Positions 14,365 to 22,149 of a stretch of 26,308 nucleotides of DNA are shown here, one piece after another; position 1 is the stretch's first letter, and every line of letters starts with the position of its first letter. The stretch comes from JBHJGU01 sp050331475 (lineage in GTDB: Bacteria > Pseudomonadota > Alphaproteobacteria > Caulobacterales > Maricaulaceae). Location of the stretch: assembly GCA_050331475.1 (NCBI GenBank), contig JBHJGU010000060.1, positions 1 through 26,308 of the forward strand, in the 5' to 3' direction. The notes below the pieces were generated by a model. The model ran no database searches, was not told where the DNA came from, and saw nothing but the letters and a program-made list of their open reading frames with translations. Both the position numbers and the translations under genes were made by a program.

Positions 14365-15915
14365 TCACAGATCTAACACGCCCTGTTGACCGTCGCCCCG
14401 CGGCTTGGGGGATTTTTTTCCACGCTGTCCTGCGCCGCGCGGGCGCAAGCCGGAACGGCGACTGCCATGCTTGGCTTGCACTGCGTCCGCTTCGCGCCCG
14501 TAATCCGCCCCAGACTGAACGGCATAAATTTGCGCGCGCGCAAACCGCGCGGCCGCTTCATGGTCGAGACACCGCTCTGGATAGGTGTCACCTAAGCGAA
14601 CCCCGAAACTCGCCAAGAGGATGTCCGGAGCCGCCCAGGGCGCATGGATGACGTCTGCGGGTAGCTTGGCCAGTTCAGGCGCCCAGCGACGGATGAACTC
14701 GCCGTCGGGGTCTTGGTCATGGGATTGCTTGACCGGGTTATAGATCCGCGCGGTGTTCACCCCGGTCGTCCCCGATTGCATCTGCGCTTGGGCGTAATGA
14801 ATACCGGGCTCGAAATCGACGAATCGGGCTGCGAGCTTTTGCGCCGGAACCCGCCAATCGCGCCATAAGTGATAACTCGCAAACGCCATCACCATGGCCC
14901 GCATGCGGAAGTTCAACCACCCTGTCGCCTTCAGCGCGCGCATGCAGGCGTCCAGGAACGGAAAGCCCGTGCGCCCTTCGATCCAGGCTGCGATATCCGG
15001 ATCGTCGGGCTCAGCGACCGGGCGCAAACCCTCATAGGCGGAATGCAGGCACCGCGCCTCCAGGTCAGGCGCGTCTTCCAGCTTCTGGGTGAAGTGATCG
15101 CGCCAATGCAGCCGCGCAATGAAACTGTCCAACGATTGGGCGAGCGGGCGATCCTCGGCGGCTTTGGCGGCGGCGAGCCCTGCCCACGCGGCCTGGGCGG
15201 TTTCGCGCATGGACACGGTGCCAAACGCCAAATGCGGGGACAGTCGCGAGCAAGCCTCAAAGGCGTGCACCGGAGAGGACATGGCCCGCCGATAGCGGCG
15301 CGCGCGCCCGACGAGAAAACTTGAGAGCAGCGCTACGCCCGCCGGTCGACCGCCAGGCTGTCGCTCCGTGCAGGGATCAGGGTCTCCGCATAAGCGCTCC
15401 GCCTCCGGCCAGGGGTCTGAGGGCGCTGACGCCCAGCTTGCGATCTTTGGCGTCGCCACGGCGGGCTGGGCCATGAATCGGTCCCAACGCCGCGCCCAAC
15501 CATCCCGGGTCTTGAGCCCACGGATCACGCCGGACTGGCGCGCTTCGTAGAAGGCAACGCCGAAAGTTTTCGCCCATCGGCGCACCGCCCGGTCGCGCGC
15601 GTAGGTCCACAACAGCCCCGTTTCTTCATGGGCGTGGAGGCTGGCGACACCTAACGCCTTGTGGAGAGCATCGAAAACGGCAACCGCTTCCCCGACCCGA
15701 ACCACCAAGCGCCCGCCCAAAGCGGCGTTCAGCGCGTCCAGGCTTTCGCGCACAAAGCCCCATTGCCGCCCCGAATGTTCGGGCAAACGCCAATAGTCCG
15801 GCTCGACGATATAAAGCGGCAAAACCGGCGCGCCGGTCAGGGCCGCATGGGCCAGGGCCGCGTGGTCCTGAACGCGCAAATCACGCTTGAACCAGACAAT
15901 AGCGACCCTGGTCAT
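14365..15915 (-). CDS. Cryptochrome/DNA photolyase family protein
   Basis: A 516-residue flavoprotein of the photolyase/cryptochrome family. Residues 1-130 are the alpha/beta antenna-binding domain (VAIVWFKRDLRVQDHAAL). The helical FAD domain follows, with SRLSPHLAFGTVSMRE, the LHWRDHFTQKLED region, GFPFLDACMRALKATGWLNFRMRAM and SGTTGVNTARIYNPVKQSHDQDPDGEFIRRW. The last segment belongs to a distinct marine/alphaproteobacterial branch; at the place of E. coli photolyase Trp382 I read Gln (HYAQAQMQSGTTG), so the electron chain to FAD probably differs. A basic tail (KHGSRRSGLRPRGAGQRGKK) ends the protein. It starts 2 bp after the DUF393 stop, so the genes form one transcript. It likely repairs UV-induced pyrimidine dimers, but a light-sensing role is not excluded. 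Confidence 0.9.
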   Translation of the reverse strand: MTRVAIVWFKRDLRVQDHAALAHAALTGAPVLPLYIVEPDYWRLPEHSGRQWGFVRESLDALNAALGGRLVVRVGEAVAVFDALHKALGVASLHAHEETGLLWTYARDRAVRRWAKTFGVAFYEARQSGVIRGLKTRDGWARRWDRFMAQPAVATPKIASWASAPSDPWPEAERLCGDPDPCTERQPGGRPAGVALLSSFLVGRARRYRRAMSSPVHAFEACSRLSPHLAFGTVSMRETAQAAWAGLAAAKAAEDRPLAQSLDSFIARLHWRDHFTQKLEDAPDLEARCLHSAYEGLRPVAEPDDPDIAAWIEGRTGFPFLDACMRALKATGWLNFRMRAMVMAFASYHLWRDWRVPAQKLAARFVDFEPGIHYAQAQMQSGTTGVNTARIYNPVKQSHDQDPDGEFIRRWAPELAKLPADVIHAPWAAPDILLASFGVRLGDTYPERCLDHEAAARFARAQIYAVQSGADYGREADAVQAKHGSRRSGLRPRGAGQRGKKSPKPRGDGQQGVLDL

Positions 15916-15917
15916 GC

Positions 15918-16319
15918 TTAGCGCGTTTGCGACCGCGGCTTAAAGAATAGCCCCGCTAACGGTTTCCGGATCGGCCCAACCAGGCGATAGCCTAGCTCTA
16001 ATAGCCAAATGAAGGGAGGCGCGCCGGCGATGGGCGCAATCCGCCGCCATCCGGGCAACTGCGCCCAAACAGCCACAAAAGCGCGTGCGCCCGTGGCGAT
16101 CCGCCCGTTGGGCAAACGCACATGCAGTCGGTCCAGCGCCGCGGTCGGATCGACGCCATGGGCGCTCAGAGTCTCCGCTTCCGCGCTGGCGTCCACGAAC
16201 GCAATGCGATCCTCCCGGTCGGCTTTGCGATAATGGTCGACCTCAGCGGCGCAGATTGGACAGGCCCCGTCATGGTACATGACCAAGCGATTGTCAGATA
16301 TTGGCGTGTGATCAGTCAT
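15918..16319 (-). CDS. DUF393 (thiol-disulfide oxidoreductase DCC) protein
   Basis: A 133-residue thioredoxin-fold protein of the DCC/DUF393 family. The active-site-like motif is MYHDGACPICAAEVDHYRK, with the CPIC cysteine pair at residues 20-23; further on are FVDASAEAETLSAHGVDP, LHVRLPNGRIATGARAFVAVW and a hydrophobic C-terminal third. The family name comes from its conserved D-x-x-C-x-x-C; redox activity is expected but seldom tested. Starts at 16319 and 16331 are both possible and neither has a strong ribosome site. It lies 41 bp after the AbrB-family gene and 2 bp before the photolyase gene on the same strand. Pairing of DUF393 and photolyase genes is seen in other proteobacteria, so a link to photorepair or light stress is reasonable inference. 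Confidence 0.86.
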   Translation of the reverse strand: MTDHTPISDNRLVMYHDGACPICAAEVDHYRKADREDRIAFVDASAEAETLSAHGVDPTAALDRLHVRLPNGRIATGARAFVAVWAQLPGWRRIAPIAGAPPFIWLLELGYRLVGPIRKPLAGLFFKPRSQTR

Positions 16320-16360
16320 GGTCGAAGACATAACCGGGCTTTGAGCCAAGGAAAGCGTCG

Positions 16361-17404
16361 TCAGCGATCGTTTTCCGGCTTTTGTACGATCCAACGGAAG
16401 CCAAGCGGCAAAAGGACCGTGAGCCCCAGAACGCGCGCCACATGGGCGGCGGCGACAAACGCGGGCTCCAAATCCAGCGCGACGGCGAGCGCAACCATCG
16501 CCTCAAACCCGCCGGGGCTAAAGGCGAGCCACACCGCGCCAAACGGCAGGCCGATAATCGGCGCCACCGCGAACGCGGTCGCCCCGGTCGCAGCCGCCAT
16601 GAGCAGCAAGCCCACGCACGCCGCGCTGAGCCCCTCGCGCCACCCGTCCCGCAGCGCCGACAGTTTCGCCCCGGTGGCGACGCCGACGACGTAAAGACCT
16701 GCGAGAAAACTCCATAAGGGCGGGCCGCCGGTGATCACCCCGGTCCCAGTCAACGCAGACACGCTCAGCGCCGGTCCCAAAATCCAGGCCGCAGGCGTCC
16801 GCGTTTTGACGAGGACGCCAACCAGAAGCGCCGCGGCGGCCAGCGCCAACGCCGCCTCGCCTGGCGACCAGAGCGTTCGAGCCTGCTCAAGCGTCGCGCC
16901 TGGAAACGCCAAAGGGAAAACGCTGACCAACAGGATCAGCCGAACGGTTTGCGCCAGCAGCACCCGTCCCGCATCGCCCTGGCCTGTCTGTAACAGCGCC
17001 AAGGTCGTGGACAACGCGCCCGGGGCCGCCGCCAAAAAGCTGGTGGCCGGGTCCCAACCCGCCCATCGGCGATAGACCACCCAGCCCGCGGCCATCGCCG
17101 CGACCGTCGAAGCGACCAAGCCCAGCGCAGCGATCGGCGCACCGGCTAAGCGCGCCGCAGCATCCGGCGTCAATCCGGCGCCGATTTGCAGACCCAAGGC
17201 GGCGATGGCGAGGTTGCGCGCCATTGGAGCCACGCTGAGCGGCTCTGGACGGAAGACCACCCAAAGCCCGGTCGCCGCCAACGGGCCAAGCAGCCAAGGC
17301 AGGGGCAGACCCAGCCAAAGAAACACCGCGAGACCCGGCGCGCCCAAAGCCAGGCTGAGGGCTGTCGGGGCGCGCGCGGACGCGAAAACGATATTCCTAA
17401 GCAT
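16361..17404 (-). CDS. AbrB family (PF05145-type) membrane protein
   Basis: A 347-residue inner-membrane protein with about ten hydrophobic helices arranged as two repeats, matching the AbrB/ammonia-monooxygenase-like family. This is not the DNA-binding AbrB of Bacillus, with which it shares only a name. Family marks: LPLPWLLGPLAATG (31-46), AALGLQIGAGL, SFLAAAPGALSTTLAL, LLAQTVRLILLVSVFPL, then in the second half TPAAWILGPALSVSALTG, GLPFGAVWLAFSPGGFEAMVALA in pieces FSPGGFEAM, and HVARVLGLTVLLP. Its transport role and substrate are unknown. The ATG at 17404 is divergent from the oxidoreductase gene at 17484 with 79 bp between. It is the first gene of the unit that continues with DUF393 and photolyase. 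Confidence 0.88.
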   Translation of the reverse strand: MLRNIVFASARAPTALSLALGAPGLAVFLWLGLPLPWLLGPLAATGLWVVFRPEPLSVAPMARNLAIAALGLQIGAGLTPDAAARLAGAPIAALGLVASTVAAMAAGWVVYRRWAGWDPATSFLAAAPGALSTTLALLQTGQGDAGRVLLAQTVRLILLVSVFPLAFPGATLEQARTLWSPGEAALALAAAALLVGVLVKTRTPAAWILGPALSVSALTGTGVITGGPPLWSFLAGLYVVGVATGAKLSALRDGWREGLSAACVGLLLMAAATGATAFAVAPIIGLPFGAVWLAFSPGGFEAMVALAVALDLEPAFVAAAHVARVLGLTVLLPLGFRWIVQKPENDR

Positions 17405-17483
17405 AGGCGCGGCTTAACATGCTTGCGCGTTGGGCGCGACGCGCGGACGGCTTAGCTCCGCCCCGGACAGAGGAGACCGGCTT

Positions 17484-18470
17484 ATGACGATCGCGGTGAT
17501 CGGCGCAGGATTGGCGGGATCGGCGTGCGCCCACAGGCTTGCCCACGCGGGACAGACCGTCACGGTGTTCGACAAAGGGCGCGGGCCCGGCGGGCGCGCC
17601 TCCACCCGGCGGATGAATATCGCGGGGGCGGACTGGCGGTTCGATCATGGCGCGCAATACGCCACCGCCCAAGACGAGCGCTTCGCCGCGTTTCTCAGCG
17701 ATGCGCAAGCGGCGGGCTTGGCCGATCGCTGGTTGGGCCGTTTCGGTGCGGCCGAAGCCAGCGCGATCCGCGAGACGGCCAACCCAACCCAGCGCTGGGT
17801 TGGAACCCCCGGGATGAACGGGCTCGTGAAATTCGCTCAACGGGATTTAGACGTGCGCTTTGGCGTGAGGATCACGACCATCTCTCCGCAACGGGTTTTG
17901 ACGGACGAAACCGGCGCGGTGCATGGCCCCTTTGACGCGGTTATCTGCGCGACGCCCGCCGAACAAGCGGGCGATCTGTTAGATCCCTCCGCCCCAGGGC
18001 TCGCCGCCCAGGCTCGCGCTGCGAAAACCCTCGCCAATTGGACGGTGATGGTCGCGTTCGCAGAGCCGATCGATGTGAGCTTTGACGGCGTCAAATTCGA
18101 AACCGGTCCGCTGGGCTGGGTTGCCCGGAACAATTCCAAGCCCGCGCGGGATCCCGGCGAGGCCTGGGTCCTGCAAGCGGCGCCGGGCTGGTCCCAAACC
18201 CACGTTGAGGATCCCGCTGAGACCGTCAGCGCGACACTCATGACCGTGTTCGCCGATCGGATCGGGTCCCCACCACCGCCGCTTTCGGTCAGCGTCCATC
18301 GCTGGCGCTACGCTTTTGTTGATCAGCCTGCGAACAGTCCCGCGGGCTGGGACGCCCGCGCGCGGATCGCTGTATGCGGGGATTGGCGGATCGGCCCCCG
18401 TTTGGAGGCGGCCTTTTTGTCCGGCCTCGCCGCGGCCGAGCGCGTTCTGGGGCGTGACCTCGCCGGCTAA
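17484..18470 (+). CDS. Renalase-like FAD/NAD(P)-dependent oxidoreductase
   Basis: A 328-residue flavoprotein of the amine-oxidase superfamily, renalase-like branch. The Rossmann dinucleotide motif opens the protein (IAVIGAGLAGSACAHRLA, G7-x-G9-x-x-G12), followed by FDKGRGPGGRASTRRM, the GG motif of this branch, then DWRFDHGAQYATAQDERF. The C-terminus has the second FAD contact IAVCGDWRIGPRLEAAFLSG. Bacterial renalases reoxidise isomeric forms of NAD(P)H; whether this one does is not shown. AGGAG stands 8 nt before the ATG at 17484. The gene converges on the gamma-glutamyltransferase gene, with which it overlaps by 4 bp, and is divergent from the AbrB-family gene. No signal peptide, so it is cytoplasmic. 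Confidence 0.88.
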   Translation: MTIAVIGAGLAGSACAHRLAHAGQTVTVFDKGRGPGGRASTRRMNIAGADWRFDHGAQYATAQDERFAAFLSDAQAAGLADRWLGRFGAAEASAIRETANPTQRWVGTPGMNGLVKFAQRDLDVRFGVRITTISPQRVLTDETGAVHGPFDAVICATPAEQAGDLLDPSAPGLAAQARAAKTLANWTVMVAFAEPIDVSFDGVKFETGPLGWVARNNSKPARDPGEAWVLQAAPGWSQTHVEDPAETVSATLMTVFADRIGSPPPPLSVSVHRWRYAFVDQPANSPAGWDARARIAVCGDWRIGPRLEAAFLSGLAAAERVLGRDLAG

Positions 18471-20242
18471 GGGCTTTTAGCGACCCCTTCCCGGCGCGGG
18501 TCGGCTGCGCCGATCAAGGCGCCGTCCGGGCTCACCATCACCGCATGGAGCCCTGAGCCTTCGCCCTGCCCGGGCCGGATCTGATGGCCACGGGCCTCCA
18601 ACGCGTCGACCAAGGCTTCGTCCATGCGCGCCGTCTCCACGCCCACAGGCTGACGACGCGCGATAACATTAGGCAGATTGACCGCCTCTTGCGGGCTTAG
18701 GCCCCAGTCGAGCACGCCGATCAGGGTTTTGGCGACATAGGCGATAATCGAATTGCCGCCCGGGCTACCAACCGCCATCAAGAATTCGCCGTTCTCGTCA
18801 AAGACGATCGTTGGCGACATGGATGACCGCGGCCGCTTGCCCGGCGCGGGCGCATTAGCGACCGGCCGGCCCGCGTCATCCACCGGACGAAACGAGAAAT
18901 CGGTGAGCTGATTGTTCAGAATAAACCCCGCCGCCATGCGTTCCGAGCCGAACGGCGCCTCCACAGTGGTGGTCATGGAGACGACGTCGCCCGCCCCGTC
19001 GACCACAACAAAATGGCTGGTGCCGGGAACCTCTCCGGTGGCGTCCTCCCCAGGCAAGGCGATATCGGCGGTCGGCTGGCCAGCGGTGACGGTCTCCTGG
19101 GCTATGTCCGGATCGATCAGCTGAGCGCGCGCGGCGAGGTAATCCTCCGCCAAAAGCGCGTCGAGCGGCACGTCCACGAATTGATCATCGGCCACATAAC
19201 GATCCCGGTCGGCGTAAGCGAGCCGGCTCGCCTCGATGAACAAATGCCAGGCCTGGGGATCGTCGGGTCCGCGCTCCGCGATGTCGGTCCCTTCCAAAAG
19301 TCCCAGAATCGCCAAAATCGCCACCCCGCCAGAGGAGGGTGGCGGCGCGCCGCACACCGTATAGGTCCGGTAGCCGCGGCAGACCGCGTCGCGCTTGTGC
19401 GGTTCGTAAGCGGCCAGATCACCAAGCGTCAGCACGCCTGGCAACGGCTCCGCGCGCACCGCATCGACAATCGCTTGGGCGATGGGGCCTTCGTAGAATT
19501 TCCGCGGATCATCGGCGATCCGTTTGAGTGTCTCCGCATAGGCCGGGTTGACCAGCCGATGCCCGACCGGAAGAGGCGAACCGTCCTCGAGAAACAAATA
19601 CTCCCTCGTCCCCGGCATTTCGTGGATCAGACCAAAGCCCGCGACCGCAGAAATCATAGCGTTTAACCGCGGGGTGACCTCAAAGCCGGTCTCGGCCAGG
19701 GCCACAGCCGGATCGAAGTTGAACGCCCAATCCCGCATCCCGTGCTCGGCGTGCGCCATGGCCAGCATGGAGATGGCGCCGGGCGCGCCGACCGAGCGGC
19801 CCGAAACGATCGCGTCGAGCCGACCCAGCGGCTCGCCGTCATCGTCGAGAAACAAGTCCGCGTCAGCACGCTCCGGCGCGGCCTCGCGGCCCTCATAGAC
19901 CACGGTCTCCCCGGTCTCGCCGTCATGGTGAACCATGAACGCGCCTCCGCCAATGCCTGAGCTTTGCGGCTCGACGAGCCCCAAGACCGTCTGCACCGCG
20001 ACGGCTGCATCCACCGCCGAGCCGCCCGCGCGCAACACCTCCAGCCCCGCCTCCACGGCTAAGGGATGGGCTGCGGCGACCATGGCCGACCCCGGTGCGT
20101 CAATTTCGGGCGCGGCGTCGGCGAGAGGGGGCGTCGCGCTTGCGTCAGGCTCAGCGGCGGCCCCCGGCGTATCGTTCGCCGCACCGCACGCCGCACAGAG
20201 GCTTAGGGCGGCGAACGCCGACGCCCTTAGAAGTTTCGTCAT
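18467..20242 (-). CDS. ggt: Gamma-glutamyltransferase, exported
   Basis: A 591-residue precursor of gamma-glutamyltranspeptidase, an N-terminal-nucleophile hydrolase that cleaves gamma-glutamyl bonds as in glutathione. The N-terminus is a signal sequence with a lipobox-like end (LSLCAACGAA, candidate lipid Cys19) followed by an Ala/Pro/Asp-rich linker to residue about 50, so it is probably periplasmic and lipid-anchored. The enzyme domain begins at SAMVAAAHPLAVEAGLEVLR; EPQSSGIGGGAFMV is conserved. Self-cleavage is expected before Thr408 in EVPGTSHFVVVD, giving a large chain and a small chain of about 184 residues with TTTVEAPFGS, RPRSSMSPTIVF and GSPGGNSIIAYV. The ATG at 20242 has AGAGGG 8 nt upstream. 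It is divergent from the P1 peptidase gene with 84 bp between. Confidence 0.95.
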   Translation of the reverse strand: MTKLLRASAFAALSLCAACGAANDTPGAAAEPDASATPPLADAAPEIDAPGSAMVAAAHPLAVEAGLEVLRAGGSAVDAAVAVQTVLGLVEPQSSGIGGGAFMVHHDGETGETVVYEGREAAPERADADLFLDDDGEPLGRLDAIVSGRSVGAPGAISMLAMAHAEHGMRDWAFNFDPAVALAETGFEVTPRLNAMISAVAGFGLIHEMPGTREYLFLEDGSPLPVGHRLVNPAYAETLKRIADDPRKFYEGPIAQAIVDAVRAEPLPGVLTLGDLAAYEPHKRDAVCRGYRTYTVCGAPPPSSGGVAILAILGLLEGTDIAERGPDDPQAWHLFIEASRLAYADRDRYVADDQFVDVPLDALLAEDYLAARAQLIDPDIAQETVTAGQPTADIALPGEDATGEVPGTSHFVVVDGAGDVVSMTTTVEAPFGSERMAAGFILNNQLTDFSFRPVDDAGRPVANAPAPGKRPRSSMSPTIVFDENGEFLMAVGSPGGNSIIAYVAKTLIGVLDWGLSPQEAVNLPNVIARRQPVGVETARMDEALVDALEARGHQIRPGQGEGSGLHAVMVSPDGALIGAADPRREGVAKSP

Positions 20243-20326
20243 GTCGTTATCCCTCTTCACGCCCCTCTGGCCTGAGGCCCGCGGTTTATCCATGCTATCG
20301 AGGCTTAAAGCAGAAAGGAGCCTCCG

Positions 20327-21343
20327 ATGGCGCCCCCGCCTCTTCGCAATCAATTGACCGACGTCGAAGGATTGCGCGTCGGCTGCGCCGTGGACACGGC
20401 CGCGCGCACCGGTGTGACCGTGGTCGTCTGCGACACGCCGATGACGGCGGCGGTGGATGTTCGCGGCGGCGGGCCGGGCACGCGCGACACAGACGTGCTG
20501 AACTTGGGCGGTTTGGTGGACCGGGTGGACGCCATCGTGTTGTCCGGCGGTTCGGTTTACGGCCTTGCCGCGGCGGATGGGGTAACCAGCGCTTTAGGCG
20601 CCCAAGGGCGCGGGGTGAACCTAGCCCCCCGGCCCGGGGTGCCGGGCGCGCCGATCGTTCCAGCCGCGATCCTGTACGATCTGGCGAATGAGGGCGATAA
20701 AGCGTGGGGCGAGACGCCGCCCTATGCACGGCTTGGCCGAGAGGCTTTGGCGGCGGCGCAAGCCGAAATCCCGGTGGGCAACGCGGGCGCGGGCTATGGC
20801 GCTCTGGCGGGCGCGCTCAAAGGCGGGCAAGGGACCGCCTCGGGACAAACGTCGGACGGCCTCACGGTCGGGGCTCTGGTGGCGGTGAACAGTTTTGGCT
20901 CGGTCGTTATGCCCGACCAAGCCGCTTTTTGGGCGTGGCCGTTCGAACAGGGGGATGAGTTTGGCGGCGTGACGCCGAAGGCCGGCGTTCGGACACTGGA
21001 GGATTGGGGCCTCGCCAGATTAGACCCCGGCGCGCGCGAGAACACGAGTCTGGCGGTTGTGGCGTGCAATGCGGATTTGACCGCGTCCGAAGCGCACCGA
21101 TTGGCCGTCATGGCCCAAGACGGGCTCGCGCGCGCCATTCGTCCCGCCCATGCGCCGTTTGACGGCGATGTGGTCTTTGCGCTGGCGAGCGGCGCAAAGC
21201 CTTTGCCGGAGCCCCGCGCGCTGTCAGTCGCGCGTTTGGGCGGCTTGGCGGCGGACGTACTCGCGCGCACGGTTGCGCGGGGGGTCTACGCCGCGGAAAG
21301 CCTCGGCGCTGAGGTTAGTTGGCGCGACCGATTTTCCCGCTGA
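20327..21343 (+). CDS. P1 family (S58, DmpA-like) peptidase
   Basis: A 338-residue protein of the S58/P1 family, which includes the self-processing aminopeptidase DmpA and beta-peptidyl aminopeptidases. Signature stretches: NQLTDVEGLRVGCAVD at the N-terminus, DAIVLSGGSVYGLAAADGVT, IPVGNAGAGYGALAGALKGG, GLTVGALVAVNSFGSVV, and then ENTSLAVVACNADLTASEAHRL. By alignment to DmpA, in which Gly249-Ser250 is cut, processing here should fall between Asn239 and Thr240, leaving Thr240 as N-terminal nucleophile. This is followed by MAQDGLARAIRPAHAPFDGD. There is no signal peptide, so it acts in the cytoplasm, probably on small peptides or amides. An AAAGGAG site 6 nt before the ATG at 20327 fixes the start. 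It shares an 84-bp divergent promoter region with ggt. Confidence 0.9.
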   Translation: MAPPPLRNQLTDVEGLRVGCAVDTAARTGVTVVVCDTPMTAAVDVRGGGPGTRDTDVLNLGGLVDRVDAIVLSGGSVYGLAAADGVTSALGAQGRGVNLAPRPGVPGAPIVPAAILYDLANEGDKAWGETPPYARLGREALAAAQAEIPVGNAGAGYGALAGALKGGQGTASGQTSDGLTVGALVAVNSFGSVVMPDQAAFWAWPFEQGDEFGGVTPKAGVRTLEDWGLARLDPGARENTSLAVVACNADLTASEAHRLAVMAQDGLARAIRPAHAPFDGDVVFALASGAKPLPEPRALSVARLGGLAADVLARTVARGVYAAESLGAEVSWRDRFSR

Positions 21344-21362
21344 GGCCGGCGCGGTTCCGCGC

Positions 21363-21389
21363 TTGCGCGCCCGGGAGGGTTTGTATACG
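21363..21389 (+). promoter_or_regulatory. Candidate promoter of tRNA-Arg
   Basis: TTGCGC (21363-21368) and TATACG (21384-21389) lie 15 bp apart (16 if CTTGCG is used), about 41 bp before the tRNA. The -10 matches 4 of 6 and spacing is slightly short. It follows the P1 peptidase stop, so the tRNA may instead be read from upstream. Confidence 0.35.
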
Positions 21390-21429
21390 GTCCGCGCTCC
21401 TTAAACGGGGGCTACGCGCACCCGTTTGC

Positions 21430-21506
21430 GCGCCGGTAGCTCAGCTGGATAGAGCACCAGACTACGAATCTGGGGGTCGGGAGTTCGAATCTTCCCCGGC
21501 GCGCCA
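21430..21506 (+). tRNA. tRNA-Arg(ACG)
   Basis: A complete 77-nt tRNA folds as cloverleaf: acceptor GCGCCGG / CCGGCGC, D-stem GCTC / GAGC, anticodon stem CCAGA / TCTGG around loop CTACGAA (anticodon ACG, read as inosine-CG for CGU, CGC and CGA arginine codons), T-arm GGGAG-TTCGAAT-CTTCC, discriminator G and an encoded CCA end. It stands alone between the P1 peptidase gene and the non-coding region before cas9. tRNA genes are common integration sites, but I see no second copy of its 3' end and no integrase gene here. Confidence 0.97.
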
Positions 21507-22118
21507 CCGCATTTTCTGCGACGAAAAAATCCCCTAAGAGCTTGAAGGGTAATATATAATTTACGGTTCGAAATCCTTCGGACCTTCGATAGCTCAATTT
21601 GTCCGCGAAGGTAAGTTTGAGGACGGAGCGCTCATCTTCTAAGCGATTGGAATTCCAGAGCTTAAGCGGGTTTTATAGGCAGGCGAGCGCGCTTCGACAC
21701 TTGCGTTCGTGTGGTATCGCGAATGCCGGAGAATGGCGCTGACGATTCAAATAAAGGCCCTCAAAAACGAGGATAAATATCGAGCTCATTCAAAACATCA
21801 CTGCATTTTAGAGCGCTGGCGCAAGGGGCGCCAAGCCGTCATTTCTGGCCGGTGCGAACCCCTAAATTCAGCGTCCAATGGTCGGCAAAAGTTTCGGGGG
21901 CCGGGCTTGTCATAATTGAGCCAAAACATTGGATGAGCGACGGCCTTCGGCGGCGGTTATGAAGGGGACTTTGCGAACCCTCGCCGGAACCCTCGGACCA
22001 CGCGCACCCTAAGCGCGGTGTTGTACCGATCGAATGTGCAAGGGGGTCATGCGCCTAGCAGGCTGAGAGCCGACAGTCTCGTGACACGTCACCATCAATC
22101 CAGTGCGTCTTCATATGG

Positions 22119-22144
22119 AAAACGCGGGCCGTAGCCCGCGTTTT
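22119..22144. terminator. Bidirectional intrinsic terminator
   Basis: A perfect 11-bp stem AAAACGCGGGC / GCCCGCGTTTT with a 4-nt loop (CGTA on plus, TACG on minus). On both strands the descending arm ends in TTTT, so it can stop transcripts coming from either side. No protein gene lies close by on either side, so it should end a non-coding RNA: either one reading plus from about 21.9-22.0 kb, or one reading minus from about 22.3 kb. Confidence 0.75.
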
Positions 22145-22149
22145 GATGT

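Noticed and set aside
21412..21597. Open frames on both strands across the tRNA (for example RGRFELPTPRFVVWCSIQLS on minus, VAQLDRAPDYESGG on plus).
   Set aside because: These are the well-known false proteins produced by translating tRNA-Arg genes; the tRNA fold explains the sequence.
22037..22078. Resemblance to the first half of a TPP riboswitch (GGGGG followed by GGCTGAGA).
   Set aside because: The essential second half (ACCC then a GAACCTGATC-like stretch and TAATGCCAGCG) is missing, and no thiamine gene is nearby.
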